NCBI GenBank assembly: GCA_022828595.1
Contig: JAKGHH010000005.1
Coordinates: forward strand, 61,499,655 to 61,563,654
DNA length: 64,000 bases
From: Nelumbo lutea
Taxonomy: Eukaryota; Streptophyta; Magnoliopsida; Proteales; Nelumbonaceae
Direction of reading: 5' to 3'
Part shown: one piece after another, positions 1 to 13,016 of the stretch
How the letters are laid out: every line of letters starts with the position of its first letter
Position numbering within the stretch: position 1 is the first letter of the stretch
Position numbers and translations under genes: made by a program
The notes under the pieces: model-generated
Seen by the model: only the letters and a program-made list of their open reading frames with translations
Told to the model about the DNA's origin: nothing
Database searches by the model: none

Positions 1-69
1 CCGATCAGGTGACCAGTTTCCGGTTTTTGCTGTCCGACCGTCTGGTCCGGTCTGATTTTGAAAACAGTG
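1..69. mobile_element. right end of a hAT-like MITE, cut by the window edge
   Basis: The first 69 bases share with the intact MITE at 42,717-42,976 the stretch around TCCGACCGTC and a terminal AT-rich segment ending in a short A run before the last bases. It is followed at 70-77 by ATTTCTAT, the same octamer that forms the target duplication of the 42.7-kb copy. The left part lies outside the window, so the duplication cannot be confirmed here. Confidence 0.5.
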
Positions 70-77
70 ATTTCTAT

Positions 78-2563
78 ATGACAGGTAAGGTAACCTTAGA
101 ATCAGTTGGACGCATGTGACGCACTCCACCAATTTGCACCCTCTACACCCTACAGAGTCTCCAGAGTCTAGACTTGAAAGTAAGGGACCGATCATGATCA
201 TGGCTTCTGGTGCCAAGTGCTACAACTTGGACTTCATAAGGATTCATAAATCATACATCATACATGGGATTGGGCCATTAGCTGTACTTTGACTTAGATA
301 ACGTGGTGCCGGTGCGTCAGGTCCACTGAAGCCAATCCAATCCAATCTCGCTCAAATCAATTCTATATTGCGTTGGAATTCGTAACCCAGGCATGGTTCG
401 GATAAGGGATCGGTTTGGCGGGTCAAGTTCAATCCAGTGGATATGAGTCAAAATTTAGATCTGGGGACGTATATGATATATGTGCTTGCAGCCCTATCAA
501 ATCCAACTTTAGTTAACCCCCCCAAATAACACAACAATTCACAAATGATTAAAATAGAAGTTGGTGGATCTGAGGAGAGAAAATCAATAAACCTCATTAA
601 TGTTTTGTGGGACTGGGCCGCGGGTTTGTTCACTTAAAAACTAAATTTTAATGGGAACCCTTCTCTTCTCCCTAACTAATCAAAATCAATCACGAGGTCG
701 GGCCAGGGATCAATTTAAGGTCCATGGACATGGAGGGACCAAACCGACCCAAACATAAAATCTTTTGTTGTATGCCCCCGGCCAACATTTATTGTTTCTA
801 ACGAGTCACAACGACAACGGCAACCCTAGACCATGAGCCATCAAACAAGATAAAATGGTAACCACTCACCATTCACTCTGCTTCTTAAAATGAGTGGTCC
901 AGCGATGAGAGGGCGAACATAAACCGCACCGACACAAACCAAAAGCTGCTATAGCCTATAGGGTTGAAGTATGAGGCTTTGGCCTTTGAGCGGAACAAAA
1001 TAGGAAATGGGCTGGACCATTTTTACTTGGTTAATTAGTTTGGGTTCTAACTTCTAACCAGCCCAAAAGATGTTAAGATGAGATGAAAAAACCATGGCTA
1101 TTGTATTGGAATCAAGATTCCAAAAGAACGCCTAGGTTTGCGGTTTAGCCCGGAAAGGAAAAAAGGCCAAAGGGTGAGAGACAAAAGAGAGAAGAAATAA
1201 TAAAGCATGGTATTGTGAGAGGGACCCATTTGGCTACCCTCATTTTTAAATTAATAATATTTTCAATATCTTCTCTGTCCCTGTAAATGCTTTCGTACCA
1301 GGAAAGCAAAGCAAAGGTTAACAATAAAAGCTAAAAAGCTAAAAAGAAATACTAAAAGGGGAAGAGGAAGCAGTTCAGAGCATTTAATATAATAAATAAT
1401 AGAATGGGAATTCATGAAGCAATCATTCTTACCCACCCAGACGGCTAGACCCAGTCACTCACCCACCCCTCAAAAGTGAGAGAGAGAAAGAGAGAGAGAG
1501 AGGGATCGAAGGTATATATATAAGTTTTCAGCTTCGCCACTGTACCTTTTTTTAACTGGTTCTTACTTACGAGGTGGATTCTGCTCACAAGAACCTCACT
1601 GTCTTTTTAATATCCTCTCTCTCTCTCTCTCTTTAGAGAGCCAGGCCAGACACATGGTGACCTCCAGAATGTGATCCAGTTATTCCGTCAAAATCATGTT
1701 AAATAATAGGAGGTGCCATGGTACAAGCTGGCAATGGAATTTCTCTTTACAACAGTTAGACACATGGGAGAACCTTCTTTGTACCCTACCCCCATTTCCT
1801 CTCTTATTATATTGTCTTTACACCCTAGCTAAGCTAGCTACTATCCTTCATTTGTATTTGAATATTATTTCTTTTATGTTACTTATTAGGTATCGTATTA
1901 GTAATACATCAGCATGAATTGATGGAGTGGGGGGTTTTTGGGCTTTGGGGCAGATTGAGAAACGGACAAACCTATGGGATTTGCGACGTGGGCTTTTTTG
2001 CCCATTTGATGCTTTCTTTACACCTTTGCTACATATTTAAGTATGCGTGTTTAATGCAACTGTCTCTATCTGCGACTGATGCTATACGACCCCCAACTAG
2101 CTAGATTTATGGTTTACTGATCCGTTGACACAATAATCTGCCTAGCTTAATTAAAATTTAGACCGGATTAATTTCTAAGTTTTAACCCCCAACAAGATTT
2201 GAGTTTTCATGCCAAAAACAAACCAACTCACTCACCAGTCACCAGTCACCAGTCACCATCTATTGTTAGCATCCGTCTTCGGTTAATGTACGTACAACAA
2301 CACACAACACACATATGTAGATGCAGATATATTTAATTACATACAACAGGATCAATTGGGCTTCAACAAACAAGGCCCATTGCTGACATCGGCCAGTATC
2401 CCTTGGAACCAATTAAATGATTAATTCCATCTTTGCATTATCTGGGTTCTGTGGTTTTACTCTAACAGTCTAACTATATATTGTTCAAAGGGGCAATTGA
2501 TCTTAAGTCTAAAGGAATTCGGGGCCGGCTCTGATCAATAAATTTATTAATACTTGTCATTTT
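78..2563. other. intergenic, no gene recognised
   Basis: No coding frame with recognisable protein content on either strand; open frames are short and unrelated to known families. It holds an (AG)n run near 1,475-1,502, a (TC)n run near 1,614-1,634 and a four-unit tandem heptamer CACCAGT at about 2,233-2,258. None of these marks a gene. Confidence 0.6.
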
Positions 2564-2684
2564 GGCTCAATTTGGAAGAAATACAAATATAAATATGTAC
2601 AGTGCAAATGTAAACAAAATAATATAAAATACAAGATTCTACACTCTATATATATTTATATTTATACTCCTTCCAAACTGAGCC
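2564..2684. mobile_element. Tourist-like MITE, copy 1
   Basis: A 121-bp element with terminal inverted repeats GGCTCAATTTGGAAG and CTTCCAAACTGAGCC (one or two mismatches), and an AT-rich interior rich in ACAAATA words. Six other copies lie in this window. Copy 6 shows the 3-bp TTA duplication typical of PIF/Harbinger (Tourist-like) elements; this copy has flanks TTT and GAA, so its duplication has decayed or its ends are slightly misplaced. Confidence 0.7.
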
Positions 2685-3624
2685 GAATTCAGCTCAAACC
2701 CATTTCTCTATGCAATTGGATCAATATGTATATACAGAATATAAGACTCCCATCATCCATTTAACGCAATGCATTTATATACAGTGTCACTACTTGGTGT
2801 CTAGATTATAAGCGTTTCAGCTACCTGACCTTCTTTCGAAGCATAGTTGTGGTCACTGTCTGTCTTAGTTAATTACAAATTAAGTATTTGTCACGTTGCA
2901 AGTGCGGGGCGTACATCATCAGTTGGGATCTTGATTGCTACATTAACAGAGTTTGACTTTAGCTAAACAATTAGTTGCTGTACGTAACATGCCATGGTTC
3001 TGATTTCTGATTGGTAATTCACATGTATTAATGTTTGGGTACTTATTAATCTCAATCTTGCATCTTACCGACACTCTATTCCTTTTTTTTTAGCTGCAAT
3101 ACCGACACTTTATTTCAACTGCTCACTGTTTGGCACTTGATTCTTTTAAAACTCTTGATCTCACGAATTGTGGAGTAATATATATTCCAATTCCTATGTC
3201 GCACTCTGAAGGCGAAATCCTATCTCACCCTTTCTCTTGAAAATTTTTCAAATATCCTGACCCTATACATGGTTTGTCACATGAAATTGGTCGGAATCTT
3301 TCTTTTTTTTTTTCACAATTTGGATCGAATAAAAGGAAATTATTATTATTATAGCACATAAACTTTTTTTATTTACAATTAAACCAACTAACAATTTATC
3401 TGTCCATTTATTTATCCTAGTATGAAGAAGGCTGTTAATGGGTCGGGCAGATACAACAGTATCAAATTGATTTCACCCAGCTATATAGGATCTGGGTCTG
3501 CATTACATGTCCAAGTTATAATTGGGCCAGGTTTTAAACGGGTTTATTTTTTAAATTACATGTTAAAAGTATAACTGTCAATTATAATCACCACAAAGTT
3601 GATACCATTTTTTTATGTACCAAA

Positions 3625-3739
3625 GGCTCCATTTGGAAGAGTACAAATACAAATGTGTATGAGCGCAAAACTTTGTATTTTATATTAATATGTATTTATA
3701 CAATATATATTTGTATTTATGCTCTTTTCAAACTGAGCC
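3625..3739. mobile_element. Tourist-like MITE, copy 2
   Basis: Same family as copy 1: begins GGCTCCATTTGGAAG and ends TTTTCAAACTGAGCC, 115 bp. It is followed by TAA and then directly by truncated copy 3, giving a head-to-tail pair. Confidence 0.7.
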
Positions 3740-3742
3740 TAA

Positions 3743-3823
3743 TAGAATACAAATACAAATATATACAAAACATAAGGTTTTGTGGTCTATATATTTACAT
3801 TTATACTCCTTCCAAACTCAGCC
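3743..3823. mobile_element. Tourist-like MITE, copy 3, left end missing
   Basis: It keeps the interior ATACAAATACAAATA word and the right end CTCCTTCCAAACTCAGCC followed by TAA, but lacks the left inverted repeat. It adjoins copy 2 across a TAA, so it arose either by insertion beside the first copy or by unequal exchange. Confidence 0.6.
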
Positions 3824-6800
3824 TAATAAAAAAAATACACAACATGTGTCAACTTCTATTACAAAAGTTGATACTTAGCACTGATAATTAATTAATTATC
3901 GTATAAAATTGAGTATACTTGGTAATTTCTTGTATTTAGCGTATTGGCAAAGTAAAAAAAAAAAACGATATATAACGGTACTTCAACCCGATACCTTGAT
4001 TGATAATTAGGTGGGTTCTGGGTTTGTTTTTTGAAAGCCATTATGAGTTTATTATTACAGATCGTAGGTGGTCTGTTTTCGGAGCTGATTATGCACATTT
4101 ATTTATTGGGTTAGTAGCGGGTCTACCCTGACCCGGACAACACTAAGTATGCGATGATGTACGTGACCCACAGAAATTTGGAAGCCTAAATTTGGGGCCC
4201 TACACTTCACAGATCCTTTATTCATAGACGCCATTTTTGTTCAATAATTTTATGAGCTTCAGTCTTGTTCTTTTGTAGTAGTATTAGTCATGAAGCTAGA
4301 TTCCAACTGACTAGCTCAATTGGAACTCTTCTTTGCCTTGCTTGAATCTCACCGTGGGCCTCTAATCTCATCAGAGTCCGATCCCCACATAATCGGATAA
4401 TCAAATTCTCGTATACCCACTATTATAATTAGTTAGTTAAAAAAGTGAAAAAACAAATAAATAAAAAACTGGGAGAAGGAGATGCTCTCTGCTCTGGGCT
4501 TCGCAGAGACGCAGACCCTGAGTCCTGAGTCCTGAGTCCTGACCCAACTGTCTGTCTGATATCCCATTCTCAGCCAATTCTTGGAAAAAATAAATAAATA
4601 AAAATTAAACCCGTGTGGCATACATGCCACATTCAACCTTGGATCACACGTCCGAAAACCTCGTTGAACTCCTTTCCACGTTTGAGTTTGATGTCATTGA
4701 TCTGGGCCCACCATCAAGACACGACAGCGTGATGAAACCGTTTGATTGACATCTTTTGCTACCTTCGATAAAGACAAACAGTCGTCATGTTAATTAGTAA
4801 CAAGATCACTTCCTAAAGAGGCTCTAAATCGAGGTATTCGCCCATTCGGTAGTAGTTGTCGATCGGCTTCGGGCAGAATTTAAAGATGCCAATCTGATGG
4901 TTTTCTACCTTGTGATATTATATTATAACTTGCTTTCCGAATTTGTCCCTTTCTTTTTAACACTACTAGCAGGCTTTCTGTTCTATAAGTATACAGAGCT
5001 CTCTCTGCCGACGGTGGCTTCATTTGTCGTGTATCTAATTAAAAATCAGAAGGATCCCGTGTTTTAGCAAAATGATCTTTTCGCATGACACGTAGCACCT
5101 GGCTGATGTGCGTTGAGTCGGGGAAGCGTTGTGGTCCCATTGACGCATCCCATAAAAGAAAGTGGGTAACACGAACGTGGAGCATAACTGGGGACCACGT
5201 GTCTCCACCTCCTTGGATCCTCTCTCTCTCTCTCTCCCCCTCTACCGTCCACAGTCATGTTCTCGAATAAGGCGAGCTCCAAATTCTTACTCTGTCCTGA
5301 AAGCAGACTCGCTTATTCATGTCATGACTCACTCACTCTGTCAATTATCTGTGGCCTGGGGGCCGTGGGCTGTGGGCTGTGGGTCTCACTCCCACCCGCA
5401 TAAAAACAGAGCTGAATAAGAGGATCCGGTGTTCAAAGTTCAAACCCTCGAATGTTGCGAAAAGCATTACTGTAATTACAGGTTTTTAGAATTACCAAAA
5501 CACCCTTATGGCCTGCGAGAAAACATGTAATTCGTTTGGGTGTCAAGTGCGAACAAAAGGCCCAGTACTACACTCAGTGCACGGTTCACCCTCAGGCCTC
5601 GGCCACTGAGAGATCACGTGCACGATGATTAGTCTCACCACTAAAAGCATACTTGCTGATGCGGTCTACCTGTACTACACATAAAGTGAACATAGGTAGC
5701 CTGACGCGGCAAAAACAAAACATCGATCATGTGACCACTCCAACTTCCAAGTAATTCTATCGTATTCTTTCTTCCTTTCCGTTTCGGATCATCGAATGGT
5801 TAAACTTAAACAGGATTAGCGACAGGATTAAAAGTTAAAACTCTATTAAAGCTAATAATATATATGCTTATCGAATGGTTAACCCTTAACATTCATCCGA
5901 TGAAATACTTGCTGCCTTGCCTTACGGTTACAGGGTTACTCTCACTCTTTGATCCCATGCCTACGACCATGACCAGACACTTGCCTTTTTCTGATGATCA
6001 AAACCGTCCAATACGGCACGCAATAATATGAAGAAACCTACCAAAGTCAAAATAAAGGGTCAGATCCTCAGATGAAATTGACTTTTAACTTAAAAGAAGT
6101 AGCTACTACCTATCTTATCTCGCTGTGTGTTTTGCGTTTTGCGACGTTGGGTTGCGAAATACGGTCACCGCTGTCTGGGTCTCCAGTGAGCGTACTCTCT
6201 CTCTCTCTCGAGCGTTGGAATAGTCGTTGCTCTCTGACATCATATTCACAAAGTCAAGATTTTTAAATGTCGGGATCAGGAATGCCCTTATTTGCCCTTG
6301 AAACGGGAAGATGGTACAATTATCGATGGCAGCTATTAAGGTAGACAATAGGGGTTATTCTGTAAGCGAAAGAAAATTTAGGTGGGCAACCTTTTTCTCC
6401 GGTCACTTCACAGTTCACACTTGACACCGAATGACCGAAGCGAAAAGGCGAGGGATGATGGGGAGTTTGGTAAAATTTGAGGTTATTTTCGTCATTTGAA
6501 AAAAAAGTATACGAAGGTGGTCACTTGTAATGTTTAATCACTGTCACTGGGTTTTCATCATGATGTTTAATGTTATTGGGGAGGGGGTAATTTCGTCATT
6601 TGGGTTTGGAAAGTTTCGAGAATTTTATCAATTAACCTTTTTGAAATCCGAAATCTGTGGGTCCCATTTATCGGTTTCTTTACTGGGCCATGGGGAACCG
6701 AAACCTGAGAATACACGCATGCGCCTTTTCCAGATGACGAAAATGCCCAGTGCTCTTTATTACTTCTCTTGTTCGTATTCAACAGAATCCAAGGTAGAAT

Positions 6801-8070
6801 GTTTGCGATGCAAGGTAAAGTAACGGCTTTACCCAGAACAGAACAGGATAAAAAAGAAAAGAAAAAAGGTGAAATGATGGACTTCACAATTTCGGCAATC
6901 GTAAATGTATAAAACGACCAAAATGCCCCCTCACCTCTTTGGACTTTGGTATCCCGGACCCGAATCTTTCTCTCTGACGTATAATATATATGCCCAATAG
7001 ATTATTAGTTAGCAAATAAATAAACAAACAAAGGGCCAAGCGGATTGCTGTAGGGTAGGTCGTTGGATTAACAAAAATGGCAGGAACACGACCCAAAACT
7101 AATCCATTGGACGGTTAAGATCGTCAGATCAAGCCATATCTTTCTGATTGGCTGGTGAATTACGATAGGTAAATTGTCACACTAGGATGATTCGGACTGG
7201 CGGCAAAAAGAACAAGTGTTGAGTTGGTGGAAGGACTGGTGTAAAATCTGCACAAATACAGTCAAACGGACTGATGTGGTCACTTTCATTTTTTAGAACC
7301 GGCCAACCTATGCTGTTGAGTTTAGTTCACATGGCCATTGGGATCGAGTGTTGAACACCAGGTGTGCATTATCTTTCTAGGACCATTGGAAGCTCTTGTT
7401 TTATTTTGTACTAATAATAAGAACAAATTAATGAAAACGAATATGCCTACATACCCAAATTGCTGCAGAGCATTGGAAATTGATTACTTGAAATTCTAAA
7501 ATTGTTTTCTTGTTTATTTATTAACATTCCTCTGCTACCTCTGCTTCGGATGGTGAACATTTAATATATGTCCTTCAAATTTTATTATAGTTTTAATTTC
7601 AGTTGAAAATGTAAATTCAATTATTACTTTCCACCTCATTTAATCCTCTTTCATTAAATCTTATACTTGAATTATTAACTCCCATTTTTTATTATTAAAT
7701 TAGATTTGTGTCAATATTTTTAACAAAATAAATCTATATATTTTAAAATTGACTGAAAAACAGAACCATTTTAATCCACGTAGTGGCTAAGCAATTCAAC
7801 CATTCAAATCAACTTGATCAGTTCCAAGTCATAGTTAGGTAATAAACTTTTTAAAATAAAAAATAAATATAAAAATTTACAAAAAATGTATAAAAAATTA
7901 GCACATTTATGATATTTTTGTTAATCAAATTAAAAAAGATAAGTGTGATAAACAAGAATTATTTTTATTGGTAAAGAAAATAAAATACATAATTTAGAAT
8001 TGACCAAAAATAAAATTATTTTACTATTTGGCAAAAATCAATAGTTCAAAATTTGGGTCAAACATGTTAA
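3824..8070. other. intergenic, no gene recognised
   Basis: No supportable coding region. Visible items are a tandem heptamer CTGAGTC (three and a half units, about 4,518-4,542), a (CT)n tract near 5,220 and two CACGTG G-box cores at 5,196-5,201 and 5,615-5,620. From about 7,400 the sequence becomes very AT-rich. The open frames at 5,064-5,419 and 6,530-6,887 overlap on both strands and look like chance frames. Confidence 0.55.
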
Positions 8071-8078
8071 CCTTTAAT

Positions 8079-8555
8079 TAGGAATGGCAACAGGGCAGGG
8101 TGGGGACGGGGAGCCTCTCCCCATCCCCGTCCCAACTAACGGGGACAAGGTTATCCCCATCCCCATCCCCACGGGGATCCCCATTCCATGTGATTTTTTA
8201 TAATGTTAACCATTTTGTTTTTGTTTTTTATTTTATTTAAAAATAAAAATAAAATAATTAAAATTTACAATCTTATTAGAAAATATTCAAACACATTAAA
8301 CCATATTTTTAAAATATTAATATATAGATGTATGTGTACATATATACATATATAATGTATGCATACATACATATATATTAGTGGGGATCCCACGAGGCGG
8401 GGATCGGGGTCACCACGAGGCGAGGAATGCTCTCCTCATCCTTGTCCTCACCTTGTCCCGCTAACAGGGATGGAAATTTTCCCATCCCCATCCCTTGCCC
8501 CATTTAGGATAGATCCCCATGGGGATTAGGGAAATGGGGAAAATTGCCATTCCTA
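8079..8555. mobile_element. hAT-type non-autonomous DNA element with 8-bp target duplication
   Basis: Termini TAGGAATGGCAA and TTGCCATTCCTA are perfect 12-bp inverted repeats, flanked by the 8-bp direct repeat CCTTTAAT at 8,071-8,078 and 8,556-8,563. An 8-bp duplication is diagnostic of hAT-superfamily insertion. The subterminal regions are strikingly GC-rich, with repeated GGGGATGGGG-type words in inverted orientation, around an AT-rich core. There is no transposase frame in the 477 bp, so it must be mobilised in trans. Confidence 0.9.
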
Positions 8556-8563
8556 CCTTTAAT

Positions 8564-10600
8564 GTCATATATATAAATAATAAAAGTTAATAAAATATAA
8601 AAATACAAAAATGAAGAAATATATAAATTTTGCCAAAATAAAACATTTAGGCACATGTATAATATCATATATTTATCATTTTAAACAAAAAGTAAGTGTG
8701 GCATATTAGAATTATTTTTACATATAATAATACAAAAAAGTTATAAAAAAGTGAACACTTCTATAATTCTATATTTACACTAATATTAAAAATATGAATA
8801 AGATTGTAAAACTTTATTTTGACTAAAATACTCATTTTTGAATTTAGTTTCTATTTAATTATGAGGTTTAAATTATATATTGAACTACTACTTTTCACCC
8901 CATTCAATCTCCTTTATTTAAACCTTACATTTTTTTTATGATATATGAACAAAATAATACACAAAAGATTAAATAATACAAAAAGAATAATCTAGCCAAG
9001 CAAGTAGGCCTAACAATGATACTTGAAACTTCAAAACTCATTCCGATTATCACATAGTTGGATGACGTATTTCTGTAATCACTAATCAGATTTAAATTTT
9101 CAATTCATATTCAATTAATAATAAAAAAAATAAAAATTTATAAAAAATTAAATACATTATTATTATCATTATCATCATTTAGAATTACCACGTGAAAAAA
9201 CATATATAAAGAGAGGGTACATGTCTACTAATAAGAACCAATTTCCCATTCCAGGTGTTTTGTAGTCGCTTGGAGTTTATTTAAAACATATGTACCTGGT
9301 AGAAGAGTTGAGGAAATTGATCCTCTCGACCCGTTTCATGACTGACCTGGAAATTAAGCAACCTGTTTGGAATTTGGACGGATTCAGTGGTTCAACCACT
9401 TGATTCGACACATTGACGTCTCCATGTTTGGGTCGGTGGGTGGAGTGATTTCCATTACTATTTTTTCTTTTTCTCTTTTCTTTAAACAAATTAAACTTTG
9501 TGACTTTTGGACTCGAAGTTGGAGAAAAGAAGAAAAGAAAATTGGGTAGAGACTAGAGAGGGACATGGACATGGACATGGACAGCAAGGGTTTCTCACCC
9601 AAAGCCCAAAGGGGGACAGCCTGGATTGGGGCACTTCATTCCTTGCCTTGATGTGGTATAAATAAGGGTAGGTTGTGCAATAAGGAGCTCCTTACCTTGA
9701 CCCATCTAAACATACCATTTTCCCTATATTACGTTTATGATTTTATCCATTAAACCGGCTGTCACTGGGATTGACCTGCCCCTCACACCTTTCTTCTTAC
9801 TTTGATGTTAACTCTGACTCATGCACACGCTTTTTGGGTTAATTTAATAATAATAATAATAATAATAATAAAGTCAGATCCATATATAGAGTTTCGACCA
9901 AGCAAGCATCCGACCCTTATAATCTTCTTCCTCTGTATTAAATTGACATTAAAACAAAAAAAAAACAATAATGTCAATATGTCATTTTCTAATCTATTAT
10001 TTATTTTTGTTTGTTTAATGAAAGTGAGGAAGGAGTGAATGAATAGACAAAAAGCATATTTTAGATAGGCAAGAATAAGATCAAAGGGCCAACTTTAAAT
10101 CAGGAGCGTAGATGAGTCATGAGATGAAGGAAGGAAGGAAGGTACAGATACCATAATCAATCAAGCATGCCATCTTAACACCCAATCAAGCAAAAGAGGT
10201 TGAAGGCAGTCCAATTAAAGAAGTCCATTTAGGAAACGGCTCATACAAGAAAACTACCCAAAACTAAAGTGAGTACCCATCGAATGGTGCTGTGGTCCTG
10301 GTCCAGCCCTCCCCCATTTTTTTATGGTAGTTAATGCATGTATATCTTCCTTTCTTTTATGGGACTATGAGCTTTACATAACGGATAACGCCTGGGTCTT
10401 GTCTGTGTGTATACAAAGAATACAGTGTAGAGTAGCGTACAGCTCAGATCCAGTCACTGCCACTAAGTAGCAGGAGTTTATCGTACATTTCTCTGTTATT
10501 GGGGGTACTTTGGTCATATTAAAATAAAAAATTGGAATTGTTTTTTAGTTATTAATATTTTGTGATAACATAATAATAATAATAATAATAATCAAAATAA
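8564..10600. other. AT-rich intergenic DNA upstream of the FPP gene
   Basis: No coding frame recognised. It contains (AAT)n tracts at about 9,846-9,871 and 10,571-10,592, a three-unit GGACAT repeat at about 9,561-9,584, and a TATA-like TATAAATA at about 9,658 that has no recognisable coding region just downstream. Distal control elements of the FPP gene could lie here but none can be named. Confidence 0.5.
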
Positions 10601-10915
10601 CCATATTTTGGAGGCTTTTGCAACGTCTTGCTTCGAGTGGCACCTACCGCGAATATTTTAGCGCACCCAACACCCACCACCATCTCCTACTCTTTCTCTC
10701 TCTCCCTCTCTGCAACCGAAGAGGAAGAAAGCAGAAAGTAAAAAAAAATGAAATTAAAAAGAGCTTCTAAGTTTTCTACTTGAAAATTTTTTCTTCTTTG
10801 AATCTCTAAGAACTTCCTCTCTGCAACTATAGAATTTGTTCTTCAGATCTGCTTTGAACTTCCAAATTTTCTCCGTTCCTCTACCTTTCCCTCTGTTAAA
10901 GCGCCATTTCTTCAG
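10601..10915 (+). promoter_or_regulatory. probable core promoter and first non-coding exon of the FPP gene
   Basis: A pyrimidine-rich leader (TCTTTCTCTCTCTCCCTCTC) around 10,690-10,712 suggests a TATA-less CT-rich plant promoter. The leader appears to end at the donor TTCAG/GTATGG (10,915/10,916), and the matching acceptor is CATGCAG at 12,995-13,001, just before the start codon. The start of transcription is inferred, not seen. Confidence 0.45.
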
Positions 10916-13001
10916 GTATGGTGGATTTTTAGTCCATTGTCTCGCCTTGCACTTCTTTTTCACTCTTTCTAATCTGGTTCGTGAATGTTGTTCTATGGTT
11001 AATCATCCTAGCTCGACTCTTTTTCTTTGCTTTTGTTTGTGTTTCGAGTTTGTTTTGAGGGTGATGTTTTTTCCTTCTTTGGCATTTCTTGCTTATCTTA
11101 TGAAGATATCCTTTTGGTTCTCCAGTCCACATTGGTTGCTTTGTTTTAAGCCTCAGCAATATAGATTTTATTCTGTATCCTCTTTGCTTTTTTGTTCGAA
11201 TTAGTGGATGAAGGAGGAGGTTGGCCGTAAATGCGGATGAAAGAAATGTTTTTTTTCCTCCTTTTCTTGGTTTTCCCCTGATTTGGAGTCTGAAGCCGGG
11301 ATTTAGCTTCTGTTTCATTTTTATTGTATGAAATCCTTTTCAACCGTTGTACTCTAGTACTGTTGCTTACAGTGTGTCTCTACTTATTTGAGGATTTTAT
11401 TTTGCATTTCATTTATGACAAGCCAATTTATACCTTTTTTTTTTTTTACATTAATCAGAGACATTAGGTGATTTTCAGATAAAAACATTACTTTTTCTAA
11501 TTCTTTATATGTGTATGATTATTTCTTTTACATGTCTATAAATATATTTATGTGGTTATGTTGTTATTTTTTCCTGGTCTGAAGTATCGATTGGATTTCT
11601 AATAGTCATTCAAAATAGAGATCCTTTATAGTTTGAGAGGCTCTTAGATAGTCAGATTAGATCCGTGGATATTTCTGCCCGGCATTGGCTGGACTTTCTC
11701 ATTTCATTAACATGCACAGACGTTTGATTCAGGTATCTCAATTGATAAAAAAAGTATCATGCAATCTGCAGACAAAAGATTAGTGTCTGAATAACAAGAA
11801 TTTTAGTGGGAGAATATTTTTCCTGGTAATGCATGTCATTATCTATGCTTATCCCGTCATCCAGGGGAAGGGTGTCGGTAGCTTGTTACTTGTGAATTTT
11901 CTTGGTTGTTTGAGCTTCAGATTCTCTTGATATGTTTATACCTTTTTTTTATTCTTTTATAAAAGAGATTTTATTCTTCATTTTTATTTGTTCGAGTTCT
12001 TCTCTTGCCCGCATTTCCTGCAAATATGTTTTGGGTTTGTTTTCTTTCCACCGCCAGTGTTTGGCCTGGTTATCATGTTGCACGGTTGATATTTGACAAG
12101 CAGTAATAAGGTGAAGAATGCTGTTATTGGCCGCACTGCTGCCTGAAATAAAGGGGAAAAAAGAAAATTACACTAGAAGAATCCAAAGGGCTTAGACATC
12201 TAGGTAACATTTTCAGTGTATTTTTATGTTGACATGAAGGGTGAATGGCTGTTGGATTGCATCTCAATTCAGTCTAGATGTCTTACCTTTTAGGAATTCA
12301 TTCTTTGGTCTTTGTTACCATAGCGGACTCTGATTGATAAGTTGGGGTTAGGATACACTACCGTGAGCCATGAGGACTGATTATGTGTGGCCATAAATTT
12401 CATAGACAGGAAAAGTATACCCATGTTCTTACCAGGCATAAAGAATTTGAAGAAGACTTGCATCATGGCCCTCTAAGTTGCATGGTCATGCAGATGATGT
12501 TGCTTGTACAGAGACATGGACTTCAGTTCCTCAGTTCTGGTTGCAGACCATTTTTAGCTAACAAACAGTGGGTGGAAAATAGGGGGATTGGGGTTCCAGT
12601 CTAGAAATCAGCGGCAATCTAATCAGGGATGGTGTATTTCCACTTTTTTTTTTTGTTGCAACATCAATGGGAGTTAGAAGCTTATGGTGGTGGTGCTAGA
12701 ATTTTCAAAGACTTTTGCAACATTTTATGGGTTTTTCACGACTACAGTTCTATGAAATGTTGCCTTGTCATATGGTTTGACAAATTATTACTGCATTATT
12801 ATTATTATTTTTTTGCCTTGTTCTGAATGGAGATGACATTTTTAGCAAACTACAGTTCTATGAAATGCTGCCTTGTTCTGCATTATTTTTTTTTTCATTT
12901 TTTGAATGCCTTTTTTGTTCTTCCATTTTTATCATCTTCTTTCCATATTGCCTCCCTCAAAAGAAGGCTTTGGTAGCATTGCTAATTCCATCTACATGCA
13001 G
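10916..13001 (+). other. probable 2.1-kb intron in the FPP 5' leader
   Basis: Bounded by GTATGG and TACATGCAG and rich in T throughout, as plant introns are. After splicing only about 15 bases of leader remain before the ATG at 13,017. The short open frames inside (for example 10,836-11,204 and 12,865-13,371) have no family resemblance and are read as intron noise. Transcript data would be needed to prove the splice. Confidence 0.5.
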
Positions 13002-13016
13002 GCTTTATAATTTGAG

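Noticed and set aside
5064..5419. overlapping open frames on both strands
   Set aside because: Created by the CT repeat and short GC-richer segment; no homologous-looking content on either strand.
9655..9760. TATA box and possible gene start
   Set aside because: TATAAATA is followed by no coding frame or splice-like structure before the FPP promoter region.
10929..11318. 129-codon minus-strand open frame
   Set aside because: Lysine-rich antisense of the T-rich leader intron; low-complexity artefact.
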